Below, one piece after another: positions 22,510 to 30,873 of a DNA stretch of 64,000 bases. The notes under the pieces are model-generated. The model saw nothing but the letters and a program-made list of their open reading frames with translations, had not been told where the DNA came from and made no database searches. Every line of letters starts with the position of its first letter. Position 1 is the first letter of the stretch. The position numbers and the translations under genes were made by a program. Origin of the DNA: Mesorhizobium sp. (lineage in GTDB: Bacteria; Pseudomonadota; Alphaproteobacteria; Rhizobiales; Rhizobiaceae); contig NZ_JAMLIG010000004.1 in NCBI RefSeq assembly GCF_023954305.1, positions 186,001 through 250,000 of the forward strand, in the 5' to 3' direction.

Positions 22510-24363
22510 TCAACTCGCCGGCGCCCGCACCGCGGCCGTCTTCTCGATCGCCGTCAGCACCCTGTCGTCGCGGCTATAGACATCCGGAAAATACTCGACC
22601 GCCCCATGCTTGTTGGGCCAGGCGGTGAAATAGGCGACGTAGACCGGGATATTGCCCGGGATCTTCTCCGAATTGTGCCCCTGCGCCAGCTTCGACTTGA
22701 TGTAGCCGACGTCCTTGCCGAGCAGCGCCGCCGCCATCTCGCGCGGCTGGGATAGCCTGATGCAGCCGTGGCTGAAGGCGCGGGTTTCACGCTGGAAGAG
22801 CGCCTTCTGCGGCGTGTCGTGCATGTAGATCGCATGCTTGTTGGGAAACAGGATCTTGAGCTCGCCGAGCGCGTTGGCCTCGCTCGGGCTCTGGCGCACG
22901 TTGAACGGCACCTTGCCGCCGAACTGTCCCCAGTCGATGGCCGAGGACGGGATGCGCTGCCCCCGCGCGTCGGTCACCTCGTAGCCCGCCCGGTCGAGGT
23001 AGCCCGGATCGTTGCGCAGGCGCGGCAGCATCTCGTTGACGATGATCGATTGCGGCACGCCCCAGTAAGGATTGTAGTCGATCTGCTCGATCGTATCCTG
23101 GAAGAAGCTGGTCTGGTTGGAGGCGGTTCCGACCACGACGCGCATCGAGAGCCGCTCGGTTCCGTTCTCGAAATAGGTCGCCGTGAACGCCGGCTGGTTG
23201 ACGAAGACCCGGCGTACACCGAGGTCGGAGGGCAGCCAGCGCAGCTGTTCGAGCGCGACCTTCACCTTGCCGATGCGGTCGGCCTTCGAAACCCCGGCGA
23301 GTGCCTGGACCGTGCGGGGGCCGACCACGCCGTCGCCCTTCAGCCCGTGCGCCTCCTGCGCTTCCTTGATCATCGGCACGAGGTCGGGCGTATAGTCCTC
23401 CTTGGCGCGGGACAGAGCGAGGAGCACCGCGTATTTGGTCGCGAACTCGGGCGTGGCCTTGCGCTCGATCAGCGCGATCAGCTTCGGCAGGTCCGCGCTC
23501 CTGCCGCCCGGCTTCAGGAGCAGCTTCGGGTCGACGACGATGTCGTTCTCCTCCAGCGCCGACAGCGCTTCCAGTTCGGCGCGCAGCCGCAGATACTCGT
23601 CGTTCTGCGGATGGTAGGAGTCGAGCAGCACCGCCGTGTCGTAGGTGCGGGAGAGCTTTGCGAGTTCCTTGGCCAGATCGAGCGGCTTGGCCGCGAAATC
23701 GTGATAGCCCGACAGCCGGTTCGGATCGATGCGGCCGCGGACGGAATCGCGGACGTAGCGCAGGACCTTCGCCGACAGGGCGAGTTCGAAACGGGCAAGT
23801 TCGCGCTGGCGCGAGACCATGTCGTCCATCGAGAACGATGCCTGCGGCACCTCGACCGAATATTCCGCCGGGTCGAGGCCGTGGCTGCCGGCTTCGGCCA
23901 GCGTTCTCAATGCCTGCTGGGCGCGGCTGTTCAGGCCGTATCCGGATATCCAGATGAAATCCTGATGCGCCGCATAGTGCGCGGCGATCGCCTCGGTCAC
24001 ATCCTTTTCCGCCGCGAGATCGAGATCGGTGAGAAACGGCATGGCTTCGGCAAACCGCACGCCGGACGCACCCGCGAGCGTCAGATCCGACAGGCCCGTG
24101 GGCGCGGCGATCCGTGGCACCTTCACCTTGACCAGGGCGTCGGCCTTATAGGTGTAATAGGACGGCGCCGAGATCTTCGCCACCGGCTTCGCCGGACGTT
24201 TCTCCGGCGGAGGAGTGGGTAATTCGCGCTGGCGCTGGATGGCGCCGCCGAACAGCCGGTCGAAGATGTTCTGCGCCCGGGCCGGCTCCATGCCGGCTGT
24301 GGCGAGCAGGCCGCATGCCAGCCCCGCCGCCACCAGACGGTGCAATCCGATTCGTCCCCTCAA
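22510..24363 (-). CDS. L,D-transpeptidase, YcbB/LdtD type
   Basis: This periplasmic peptidoglycan 3-3 cross-linking enzyme has about 617 residues. A signal peptide ends MEPARA-QN. It has an N-terminal scaffold region, a peptidoglycan-binding domain (AHGLKGDGVVGPRTVQALAG) and a C-terminal YkuD catalytic domain with HDTPQKALFQRE and the active-site motif FSHGCIRLSQP. The start is uncertain: the frame is open to 24468, but the TTG at 24363 has GGGAGA 6 bases upstream and begins a clean signal peptide (MRGRIGLHRLVAAGL), so I prefer it. A GTG 21 bases further upstream is an alternative. Confidence 0.87.
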   Translation of the reverse strand: MRGRIGLHRLVAAGLACGLLATAGMEPARAQNIFDRLFGGAIQRQRELPTPPPEKRPAKPVAKISAPSYYTYKADALVKVKVPRIAAPTGLSDLTLAGASGVRFAEAMPFLTDLDLAAEKDVTEAIAAHYAAHQDFIWISGYGLNSRAQQALRTLAEAGSHGLDPAEYSVEVPQASFSMDDMVSRQRELARFELALSAKVLRYVRDSVRGRIDPNRLSGYHDFAAKPLDLAKELAKLSRTYDTAVLLDSYHPQNDEYLRLRAELEALSALEENDIVVDPKLLLKPGGRSADLPKLIALIERKATPEFATKYAVLLALSRAKEDYTPDLVPMIKEAQEAHGLKGDGVVGPRTVQALAGVSKADRIGKVKVALEQLRWLPSDLGVRRVFVNQPAFTATYFENGTERLSMRVVVGTASNQTSFFQDTIEQIDYNPYWGVPQSIIVNEMLPRLRNDPGYLDRAGYEVTDARGQRIPSSAIDWGQFGGKVPFNVRQSPSEANALGELKILFPNKHAIYMHDTPQKALFQRETRAFSHGCIRLSQPREMAAALLGKDVGYIKSKLAQGHNSEKIPGNIPVYVAYFTAWPNKHGAVEYFPDVYSRDDRVLTAIEKTAAVRAPAS

Positions 24364-24538
24364 TATCGTCTCCCGCTCTGCCACATGTGCCTGCACCGCG
24401 CGTCCGTCCCGCATGCCGAAGCAGTCCGGGTCCAGTATAGCCAGAACGATCCGCCTGACGACCGTCAAATTCCCTAACCCGAGACGATCTCAAGGAAACG
24501 TGACGCCGATCACACACCGGGTCCGGCCGCGAGGCTGA

Positions 24539-24733
24539 TCAGGGCGCGCGGTCAGGCTCGACGTTGCTCGCCCGATCAGAGCTGACCTGCCACACCGGCA
24601 GCATCTGGCAGCCCTGGTCCTGGCGCGGCGGCCGCGTCGGAAGGCGCCGGCTCTGATCTGCATGGAGTTCCAGCCGGAGCGGTCGCCATGGATCGCGTTG
24701 CGACGGGCTGTCGAAAGTGGTCTCGTGATCCAT
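24539..24733 (-). CDS. Possible small hypothetical protein
   Basis: A 64-residue frame starts at MDHETTFDSPSQRDPWRPLR with a ribosome-site-like GAGATGAGGA just before the ATG. It is hydrophilic and rich in Arg, Pro and Asp, with no recognisable domain or signal peptide. It precedes the L,D-transpeptidase gene in the same orientation. It could be a real small gene or a chance frame in GC-rich DNA. Confidence 0.3.
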   Translation of the reverse strand: MDHETTFDSPSQRDPWRPLRLELHADQSRRLPTRPPRQDQGCQMLPVWQVSSDRASNVEPDRAP

Positions 24734-24964
24734 GTCCTCATCTCCCGTCATGTTCACGAATGCGACCGATGATAACGCTCATTGGGGCCAAAAGTTGCCG
24801 CCTTGCTGGTCAAACCGGGCCGATAAACCCTTGTAGGTCGGTTATTTTCGTATCCGCGGCCATCGATAACCATTCCGTTACCGGCCGTAACGCATGTTGA
24901 CAGACATCAGCCGGCGCCGCTCAATGACACGGGGGCGGTAAAGAGGGTTCGGGAAGGGCACCGC

Positions 24965-25579
24965 ATGAAAAAACTGACCGCGTTCGCTGCCGTCATGGCC
25001 GGGCTCCTGGCAACGCCCGCACTCGCCGAATCGAGCTGGGTCTATGACCCCGTCAAGCAGCAGCTCGTTTCGCGCAACGACCTCAACCAGGGCGGCGGCA
25101 AGCGCTACTACCGGTCCGACAAGTCGCCGATCCCGCGCCGCACCGTCGCCTTCGACGCCAAATATGCGGCCGGAACGATCGTTGTGAACACGGGCGAGCG
25201 CCGCCTCTACTACTCGCTCGGCAACGGCAAGGCGATCCGCTATGGCGTCGGCGTCGGCCGCGACGGCTTTACCTGGTCGGGCACCCACCGGGTGACGCGC
25301 AAGGCCGAGTGGCCCGGCTGGACGCCGCCCGCCACGATGATCCGCCGCGAAGCCGCCAAGGGACGCAAGTTGCCGGCCTATATGCCCGGCGGCCCGGACA
25401 ATCCGCTCGGGGCGCGGGCGCTCTACATCGGCTCGACCATCTACCGCATCCACGGCACCAACCAGCCGTGGACGATCGGACAGGCGATGTCGTCCGGCTG
25501 CATCCGCATGGCCAACGAAGACGTGACGCATCTCTACGGCATGGCCGACGTCGGCACCAAGGTCGTCGTCATCCGCTGA
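24965..25579 (+). CDS. L,D-transpeptidase, ErfK/YbiS family
   Basis: This 204-residue periplasmic protein has a signal peptide ending ALA-ES and a YkuD domain: TIVVNTGERRLYYSLGNGKA at about 76-95, GVGRDGFTWSGTH, and the catalytic region HGTNQPWTIGQAMSSGCIRM with its His/Cys/Arg. It makes 3-3 cross-links or attaches outer-membrane proteins to peptidoglycan. It is monofunctional and short, unlike the YcbB-type paralogue just upstream on the other strand; rhizobia usually carry many such enzymes. An AT-rich gap upstream likely holds its promoter. Confidence 0.9.
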   Translation: MKKLTAFAAVMAGLLATPALAESSWVYDPVKQQLVSRNDLNQGGGKRYYRSDKSPIPRRTVAFDAKYAAGTIVVNTGERRLYYSLGNGKAIRYGVGVGRDGFTWSGTHRVTRKAEWPGWTPPATMIRREAAKGRKLPAYMPGGPDNPLGARALYIGSTIYRIHGTNQPWTIGQAMSSGCIRMANEDVTHLYGMADVGTKVVVIR

Positions 25580-25651
25580 GCCGCGCCGCGGCCAGGTGGG
25601 CGGAAGACTGTATGCCCTCGCTTGCGGAGCACGGGCCTGCGGGAAGATCGC

Positions 25652-26623
25652 TCAGGTCCGGCTGCGCAGCGCGGCCTTGACCGGAGCCGCGACCGTCCCA
25701 GCGTCGCCCAGCGCGAAATCCACTGCCTGCACCACCACCGACGGGTCTCCCAGCACCCGGCGGTGGCCGAGGCCGTTGACCCAGGCGAGCCGCACGTGAT
25801 CACCCGCCCGCGCATAGCCCTCGGCGTGCTTGGGCGACACTTCCTTGTCGTCGGCGGCATGGAGCACGAGCGTCTCGACCGGGTGCTCCGCCAGCTGGAT
25901 CTGTCCGGTATAGGCTTCGAGCGGCTGCCCGGCGATCCTGTGCACGATGTCGGCAATGACCGTCTGCGTGCGCGGACCGAGATTCAGGAACCGGCCAAAA
26001 TCGGAAAAGATCATCGGCATCGAACTCGGAGCCGCGATCAGCACCAGCCGGTCCGCCCTCACCTTCTCGACATGCGTCACCGAACCGACCGCCGCATTGA
26101 CCGCCACGGCTCCGCCGAAGGAATGGCCGACGAGCGCGCGGAACGGCCCGAACCACTGATCGGCCGCCTGAAGGGCTGCGACCGCGATCGCCATGTTGAG
26201 CCGGCGCCCGGCAGAGGCGCCGTGACCCGGCAGGTCGATCGCGATGACGCGCATGCCGGCATTCCTGAAGCCGTCGATGATCGCCCGCATATGCTCGGTG
26301 CGGGAGCGCCAGCCGTGGACGACGAGCACCGTCGCCGACCACAGGTTCGACGGCGGCCGGAATTCGTGCGCGGCCACGCAGGTGCGGCCGACGGTCAGGC
26401 GGTGCAGCCGCGCCTTCTGCATGAACTCCCGGCTGCGGTTGAGGACACGGGCCTCGGCGGGGTTCGGCTTGCCCGGATCGGCCGTGCGACAGAAGAGTTC
26501 GAAGGCGATACGTCCCGCCAGGCGTGGCGCGATCGGGTCCGCCATGCCAAACAGGGTACGGATGATTCTCAACCCGAATGATGCCACAATAGGCCTCCAG
26601 AGGATTCGTTCAAACATGAACAT
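25652..26623 (-). CDS. Alpha/beta hydrolase
   Basis: This 323-residue protein has an alpha/beta hydrolase core: TVLVVHGWRSRTEHM (oxyanion region), IDLPGHGAS, nucleophile elbow LVGHSFGGAVAVN (Ser of GHSFG near residue 167), acid region LVLHAADDKEVSP and C-terminal His in LGHRRVLGDPS. An N-terminal hydrophobic/basic segment may tether it to the membrane. The substrate is unknown. It diverges from the MarR gene with only 12 bases between the two start codons, so the regulator almost certainly controls it. The second in-frame ATG (26617) is an equally possible start. Confidence 0.86.
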   Translation of the reverse strand: MFMFERILWRPIVASFGLRIIRTLFGMADPIAPRLAGRIAFELFCRTADPGKPNPAEARVLNRSREFMQKARLHRLTVGRTCVAAHEFRPPSNLWSATVLVVHGWRSRTEHMRAIIDGFRNAGMRVIAIDLPGHGASAGRRLNMAIAVAALQAADQWFGPFRALVGHSFGGAVAVNAAVGSVTHVEKVRADRLVLIAAPSSMPMIFSDFGRFLNLGPRTQTVIADIVHRIAGQPLEAYTGQIQLAEHPVETLVLHAADDKEVSPKHAEGYARAGDHVRLAWVNGLGHRRVLGDPSVVVQAVDFALGDAGTVAAPVKAALRSRT

Positions 26624-26641
26624 AATCGTTCAATCATGAAC
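26608..26641. promoter_or_regulatory. Paired MarR-type operators over both start codons
   Basis: Two near-identical imperfect palindromes, GTTCAAACATGAAC (26608-26621) and GTTCAATCATGAAC (26628-26641), are spaced by 20 bp (about two helical turns). They cover the start codons of the divergent hydrolase and MarR genes. This fits cooperative binding by the MarR product with autoregulation. Confidence 0.65.
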
Positions 26642-27088
26642 AAAATGCAAGACCTCCCTTGGGACAATCCGCGATTCCGCAACTGGATCGCCGTGGTCCA
26701 GGCCGAAAAGGCGATCGTGCGGGCGCTGACCAAGGCGCTGCAGCCGTTCGACCTCAAGATTGCCCAGCTCGATCTGCTGATGAACCTCTACCGTCACCCC
26801 GGCGCCTCGCAGCACGACATCGCCCGCAAGCTCCTCGTCGGCCGGTCGAACGTGACCATGCTGATGCCGCAGATGGAGAAACAGGGTCTGATCGTCCGCG
26901 AGGCCGATGCCAAGGACAAGCGAGTGCTGCGGCTGCAGCTTACGCCCAAGGGCGAAGACGTCCTGCTCAGGGCGCTCAAGGCCTATACCGCGCTGATCGA
27001 CCGCGTCATGGCCAGTTCGACCCCGGCGCAGTGCGACGCGATGGGCGATACGATGCGCAAGATTTCCGAGATGCTCAAGGACGAGTGA
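26636..27088 (+). CDS. MarR family transcriptional regulator
   Basis: This 150-residue regulator has a winged helix-turn-helix: QLDLLMNLYRHPGASQHDIA and LLVGRSNVTMLMPQMEKQGL (recognition helix about 65-85), and the wing VREADAKDKRVLRLQLTPKG. It is the usual length for the family and would act as a dimer, typically derepressed by a small ligand. The ATG lies within the second half of a palindromic repeat, suggesting direct autorepression. The adjacent divergent hydrolase is the obvious target. Confidence 0.92.
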   Translation: MNKMQDLPWDNPRFRNWIAVVQAEKAIVRALTKALQPFDLKIAQLDLLMNLYRHPGASQHDIARKLLVGRSNVTMLMPQMEKQGLIVREADAKDKRVLRLQLTPKGEDVLLRALKAYTALIDRVMASSTPAQCDAMGDTMRKISEMLKDE

Positions 27089-27091
27089 TCA

Positions 27092-27244
27092 GAGACTGTT
27101 TCGAAATTCGCGCTGGCGAGCCATATGGTGGTGGTTTCGGGGTCGCGTAAGCGACGAGCGTAGCGGACATTTGGGTCCGTGAGCACCGGAAGCGCAGAAA
27201 GCGCCATCAGATGGCCGCCAGAGTAGAATGTCCAAAACGGTCTC
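27092..27244. repeat. RIME/MITE-like element with terminal inverted repeats
   Basis: About 153 bp between the convergent marR and ynfA-type genes. The left end GAGACTGTTTCGAAATTC (27092-27109) is an imperfect inverted copy of the right end at 27226-27244. Inside are small hairpins (GTCGC-GTAA-GCGAC, CGGAC-ATTTGG-GTCCG, GCGC-AGAAA-GCGC). The stop codon of the membrane-protein gene falls in the right end. The layout resembles rhizobial intergenic mosaic elements; copy number must be checked. Confidence 0.5.
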
Positions 27245-27563
27245 AGCGCGGTGTGCCGACGATCACTGCCGCCCCCGCGAGGCACAGCGCGGCGCCTGCG
27301 AGATCGTAGCGGTCAGGCGACACCTTCTCGACGACCCTGAGCCAGACCAGGGAGGCCACGATGTAGACGCCGCCATAGGCGGCGAACGCCCTCCCCGCCG
27401 CCGCGGCGGGTACCAGCGTCAGCAGCCAGGCGAATGCGACCAGCGAGGCGATGCCGGGTACCAGCCACAGCGCGGGCCTGTCCAACCTCACCCAGGCCCA
27501 GAAGGCGAAGCAGCCGGCGATCTCCGCCAGCGCGGCCAGCGCGTAGACGAGTGTGGTCTTCAT
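27243..27563 (-). CDS. YnfA family small membrane protein (UPF0060)
   Basis: This 106-residue protein has four hydrophobic helices and the family hallmark start YALAALAEIAGCFAFWAWVR, then AAYGGVYIVASLVWL and a closing AGAALCLAGAAVIVGTPR. The fold is of the drug/metabolite transporter, SMR-like type; transport activity is not established for this family. The stop lies inside an imperfect inverted repeat that spans the gap to marR. Confidence 0.92.
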   Translation of the reverse strand: MKTTLVYALAALAEIAGCFAFWAWVRLDRPALWLVPGIASLVAFAWLLTLVPAAAAGRAFAAYGGVYIVASLVWLRVVEKVSPDRYDLAGAALCLAGAAVIVGTPR

Positions 27564-27676
27564 TGCTCGGGCACTCCCGGCCTGCCGCGCCGTTCACCGT
27601 GAAGAAAGCCCGTTTTTCAGCCGGATTCAAGCGCATAGCACGATAAATTCGAGTTGCGGATGATATCGCGAAAGGG

Positions 27677-27735
27677 GGCCGGCCGACAACTGGCAGCGGT
27701 ACGAGGAGGCCACTATGTGCCAGCGTCGGCCGGCC
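27677..27735 (+). promoter_or_regulatory. Hairpin with Shine-Dalgarno and AUG in its loop
   Basis: The left arm 27677-27695 (GGCCGGCCGACAACTGGCA) and right arm 27718-27735 are inverted copies differing at the AA/G position only. The 22-base loop holds AGGAGG (27704-27709) and an ATG (27715-27717) at ideal spacing. It could be an RNA switch or leader, or a decayed repeat. Confidence 0.4.
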
Positions 27736-27885
27736 GACCCCACGGAACCCAGGAGATGCGGCGGACCTGAGCATCATGGGGTATTTTCGGACGGACGCCT
27801 TGTTTGCCTCGTCGCCGTGCCGTCCCGAACCCGCCAAGACAATCGCGCAAGAGCGCTTGAAAATCAATACTTTCTTAACGTTTGA
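27715..27885 (+). CDS. Possible small ORF behind a strong ribosome site
   Basis: A 56-codon frame starts MCQRRPADPTEPRRCGGPEH and ends NQYFLNV. AGGAGG is five bases before the ATG. The product is basic, has three cysteines and no recognised domain. The first codons form the right arm of the hairpin. It could be a leader peptide or a real small protein; coding status is unproven. Confidence 0.28.
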   Translation: MCQRRPADPTEPRRCGGPEHHGVFSDGRLVCLVAVPSRTRQDNRARALENQYFLNV

Positions 27886-27952
27886 GCGCGAATCACGAGA
27901 AACAGGGTAAATTCGGCCGAGGTCAATCAGGCGATGCTTCGGCGCTCGCCTC

Positions 27953-29326
27953 CTAGGCGGCCTTCGCGACCACGCGGTTGCGGCCATTGTTCTTGGCCTC
28001 GTAGAGAGCCGCGTCCGCCCGCTTCACCAACGTGTCGACGCTGTCCTTGCCCGGGATCATCGACGCCACGCCGATGCTGACGGTGACCTGCAGCGACTGC
28101 GTCCCGCCGCCGATGGCGAAGGGCTGGCTCTCGATCTCGTGGCGGATGCGTTCAGCGACCTTCTCCGCGACATGCGGCTCGGTGTCGGGCATGACCACGA
28201 CGAACTCCTCGCCGCCGAACCGGCACGCCAGGTCTATACCCCTGACGTTCTTGCGCAGCCGGCGCGCGAAATCGCGCAGCACCTCGTCCCCGGCGGCATG
28301 GCCGTAGGTATCGTTGATCGGCTTGAACCGGTCGATGTCGGTGATCATCAGCGACAGCGACCGGCCGCGCGAGGCGGCCCGTTCGAACAAGGTCGCCAGG
28401 TGGCTGTCGAGATAGCGCCGGTTGTGCAGGCCGGTCAGGCCGTCCGTCACCGCCATCTCGATGGTCTGGGCAACGCTGGAGCGCAGTTCTTCATTGTAGC
28501 GCTTGCGGCGGATCTGGGTGCGCAGCCGGGCGGTAAGCTCCAGTTCGTCGACCGGGCGGGTCACATAGTCGTTGACGCCGAGGTCGAGCCCCCGCATCAC
28601 CAGAGCGTCCTCGCCCTGTTCGGCGACCAGCACGATCGGCAGAAACCGCGTGCGGTCCAGCGAGCGCAGCTGCGAGCACAGGCGCAGCGGATCGAAGCCG
28701 GTCAGGCCGGTGGCGATGACCACCGCTTCGAAATTGCCCTCGACGGCCTGGAAGAGCGCGGCCTGCGGATCGGACAACGTTTCGACGTCGGCGAAGGGCA
28801 GCAGCATGTCGGTGAGGCGCTGCTGCGAAGGGGCGCGCTGGTCGACGAGAAGGACGCGCGCACGGGCGTCGCCCAACGGATCCTTCCGGCCGAGCAGTTC
28901 CTCGATGCCGATGTTGCGCGTGGTCGACGCACGCAGCCTGAGTTCGTCCGTCAGCATCTTCAGGCGCACCAGGCTGCGCACGCGGGTCAGGAGCTGCAGG
29001 TCGTTGACCGGCTTGGTGAGGAAGTCGTCGGCGCCGGCCTCGAGCCCGCGGATACGGTCCGACACCTGGTCGAGCGCCGTCACCATCACCACCGGGATGT
29101 GCGACGTGTTGGGGTCCGACTTCAACCGGCGGCAGACCTCGAACCCGTCCATGTCCGGCATCATCACGTCGAGCAGGACGACGTCCACCTTGCCGTTCTC
29201 GCAGATGTCGAGCGCATCGGCGCCGCTGTAGGCGGAGAGAACCTCGAAATACTCCGCCAGCAGCCGTGCCTCGAGCAGCTTCACATTGGCGGGCACGTCG
29301 TCGACGACGAGGATACGCGCAGTCAT
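27953..29326 (-). CDS. pleD: PleD-type response regulator/diguanylate cyclase
   Basis: This 457-residue protein has the PleD order REC-REC-GGDEF. The first receiver (1-125) has the acidic pocket VVDD and phospho-acceptor D53 (VVLLDVMMPD). The second (about 155-275) lacks an Asp at the equivalent site (AVVIATGL) and serves as a dimerisation adaptor, as in PleD. The GGDEF domain carries ITDIDRFKPINDTYGHAAGD, CRFGGEEFVVV and an RGID inhibitory site five residues before GGEEF. It makes cyclic di-GMP and governs the motile-to-sessile switch. It follows divK by 31 bases. Confidence 0.95.
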   Translation of the reverse strand: MTARILVVDDVPANVKLLEARLLAEYFEVLSAYSGADALDICENGKVDVVLLDVMMPDMDGFEVCRRLKSDPNTSHIPVVMVTALDQVSDRIRGLEAGADDFLTKPVNDLQLLTRVRSLVRLKMLTDELRLRASTTRNIGIEELLGRKDPLGDARARVLLVDQRAPSQQRLTDMLLPFADVETLSDPQAALFQAVEGNFEAVVIATGLTGFDPLRLCSQLRSLDRTRFLPIVLVAEQGEDALVMRGLDLGVNDYVTRPVDELELTARLRTQIRRKRYNEELRSSVAQTIEMAVTDGLTGLHNRRYLDSHLATLFERAASRGRSLSLMITDIDRFKPINDTYGHAAGDEVLRDFARRLRKNVRGIDLACRFGGEEFVVVMPDTEPHVAEKVAERIRHEIESQPFAIGGGTQSLQVTVSIGVASMIPGKDSVDTLVKRADAALYEAKNNGRNRVVAKAA

Positions 29327-29357
29327 CGGTCGATAGCTCCGGGCGTTGGATCGCGCA

Positions 29358-29729
29358 TCAGGCGTCCCCGAGATAGGATTTGATGGTCTCGATGAATTTC
29401 GGGACCGAGATCGGCTTCGAGATATAGGCCTCGCAGCCGCCCTGCCGGATCCGCTCCTCGTCGCCCTTCATCGCGAAGGCGGTGACGGCGATGACCGGAA
29501 TCGAATGCAGGTCGTCGTCCTGTTTCAGCCATTTGGTCACTTCGAGGCCGGACACTTCCGGAAGCTGGATGTCCATGAGGATCAGGTCGGGACGATGGGC
29601 GCGGGCGAGGTCGAGCGCTTCCAGCCCGTTGCGCGTGCGCACCGTCTCGTAGCCGGTCGCCTCGATAAGGTCGCGGAAGAGCTTCATGTTGAGCTCGTTG
29701 TCCTCGACGATCATCACCTTCTTGGGCAT
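29358..29729 (-). CDS. divK: Single-domain response regulator DivK
   Basis: This 123-residue stand-alone receiver has acidic pocket E9-D10, phospho-acceptor D53 in LILMDIQLPEVSGLEV, T/A switch near residue 83 (IAVTAFAMKGDEE) and Lys in YISKPISVPKF. It is almost identical in pattern to DivK, the essential cell-cycle regulator that modulates the DivJ/PleC/DivL-CckA-CtrA pathway in alphaproteobacteria. Linkage to pleD is the conserved order. Confidence 0.95.
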   Translation of the reverse strand: MPKKVMIVEDNELNMKLFRDLIEATGYETVRTRNGLEALDLARAHRPDLILMDIQLPEVSGLEVTKWLKQDDDLHSIPVIAVTAFAMKGDEERIRQGGCEAYISKPISVPKFIETIKSYLGDA

Positions 29730-29910
29730 GCGCTATCGTCCCTTTCGACCGCGGCGATGATCCCTGCCCCGGTCCGCGCGCCCCGCCGGCGGCGCGACTC
29801 TCCACGACCGACTATACCGTGATTTGATTGACGAAACGGTAATCGTACCCTGCCTGCTTGCAGTCCCGGCCGGCTCGCCATATTCGTCTGCCACGAGACG
29901 GAGGGCGCAA

Positions 29911-30219
29911 TTGCTGCGGACATCGAAAACCGGGGGCGAGCGCGAAGCGGCCGAGGCGCTGGCAATCCGCGCGCTCGGCTTCATCGCCTCCGATGCCGTG
30001 CTCCTGCCGCGGTTCCTGTCGATCACCGGCATCGAGGCGAAGGACATCCGCGCCGTCGCCGGCCAACCGGGCTTCCTCGCCGGCGTATTGCAGTTCCTGC
30101 TGGCGCACGAGCCGACATTGCTGCAGTTCGCCGAGGCGGCGCAGATCGACGCGGCCGAGGTGGCGCGAGCCTGCCGGGCGCTCCCCTTCGGCGACGACAT
30201 GCATGAGAGGTCGAGTTGA
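29911..30219 (+). CDS. DUF3572 family protein
   Basis: This 102-residue cytosolic helical protein is typical of rhizobia, with ALAIRALGFIASDAVLLPRF and LSITGIEAKDIRAVAGQPGF segments. The role is unknown. The start is the TTG at 29911, supported by GGAGG six bases upstream; the open frame runs further but without a ribosome site. It overlaps the following HAD gene by four bases (TTGA) and is divergent from divK, a conserved neighbourhood in this group. Confidence 0.85.
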   Translation: MLRTSKTGGEREAAEALAIRALGFIASDAVLLPRFLSITGIEAKDIRAVAGQPGFLAGVLQFLLAHEPTLLQFAEAAQIDAAEVARACRALPFGDDMHERSS

Positions 30220-30869
30220 GCGACGATCCAGAAACGCTGCGCCAGATCGAGGAACTGTCGCATGACGACCGGCCGCTGCTCGTGCTCGACGTCGACGACG
30301 TGCTGCTCGATTTCATCCGGCCGTTCCCGCGCTACCTGGAAGGCCGCGGCTACCGGCTCAACCTCGACAATTTCCGCCTCCACGGCAACGTGATCGAACT
30401 GGCGTCCGGCGCCCCGGCCGAACCATCGCAGGTCAGCGAGCTGATCGACGCGTTCTTCGTCGCCCAGGCCGACTGGCAGACGCTCACGGAAGGCGCGGCG
30501 GAAGCGCTGGCCTCCATCGGCGACCGGGCCGAAATCATCCTTCTCACCGCGATGCCGCACCGGCACCGCGCCGCGCGCATCGCGCATCTCGACGCACTTG
30601 GCTTCACCTATCCGCTGCTCACCACGGAGATGGCCAAAGGCCCGGCCATCGAACGCCTGCGGGGTCCGGGCATGCGGCCGGTCGCCTTCGTCGACGACCA
30701 GCCGCGCAACCTCGTCTCGGCGATGGAGCGGGTTCCGGACGCGCATCTGTTCCATCTGATGTCGGACACCTCGCTCCGGGCGCTTATCCCCGCACCGCCC
30801 GCGGGGGTTCACGTCGTCGACGACTGGCACGAGGCAACGCCGAAGATCGTCCGCGCGCTCGGCATCTGA
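30216..30869 (+). CDS. HAD-superfamily-like hydrolase
   Basis: This 217-residue protein has a HAD-like core: LLVLDVDDVLLDFIRPFPRY (motif I DxDD near residue 25), IILLTAMPHRHRAARIAHLD (motif II Thr) and VAFVDDQPRNLVSAMERVP (motif IV acidic pair). The usual motif III Lys may be K141 in TTEMAKGP. A phosphatase activity is likely but the substrate is unknown. It starts with TTG overlapping the DUF3572 stop, so the two are translationally coupled. Confidence 0.82.
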   Translation: MSDDPETLRQIEELSHDDRPLLVLDVDDVLLDFIRPFPRYLEGRGYRLNLDNFRLHGNVIELASGAPAEPSQVSELIDAFFVAQADWQTLTEGAAEALASIGDRAEIILLTAMPHRHRAARIAHLDALGFTYPLLTTEMAKGPAIERLRGPGMRPVAFVDDQPRNLVSAMERVPDAHLFHLMSDTSLRALIPAPPAGVHVVDDWHEATPKIVRALGI

Positions 30870-30873
30870 GCCC

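Larger units (their letters stand above)
27564..27952. other. Intergenic stretch between ynfA-type gene and pleD
   Basis: About 390 bases with no annotated-size gene. It contains a long inverted repeat (27677-27735) whose loop presents a strong Shine-Dalgarno and an ATG, and a short frame of 56 codons from that ATG. The part nearest pleD (27840-27900) is AT-rich. No clear intrinsic terminator for pleD was seen. Confidence 0.6.

Noticed and set aside
27953..29326. Missing phospho-acceptor in the second receiver domain of PleD as a novelty
   Set aside because: A degenerate second receiver is a known feature of PleD proteins.
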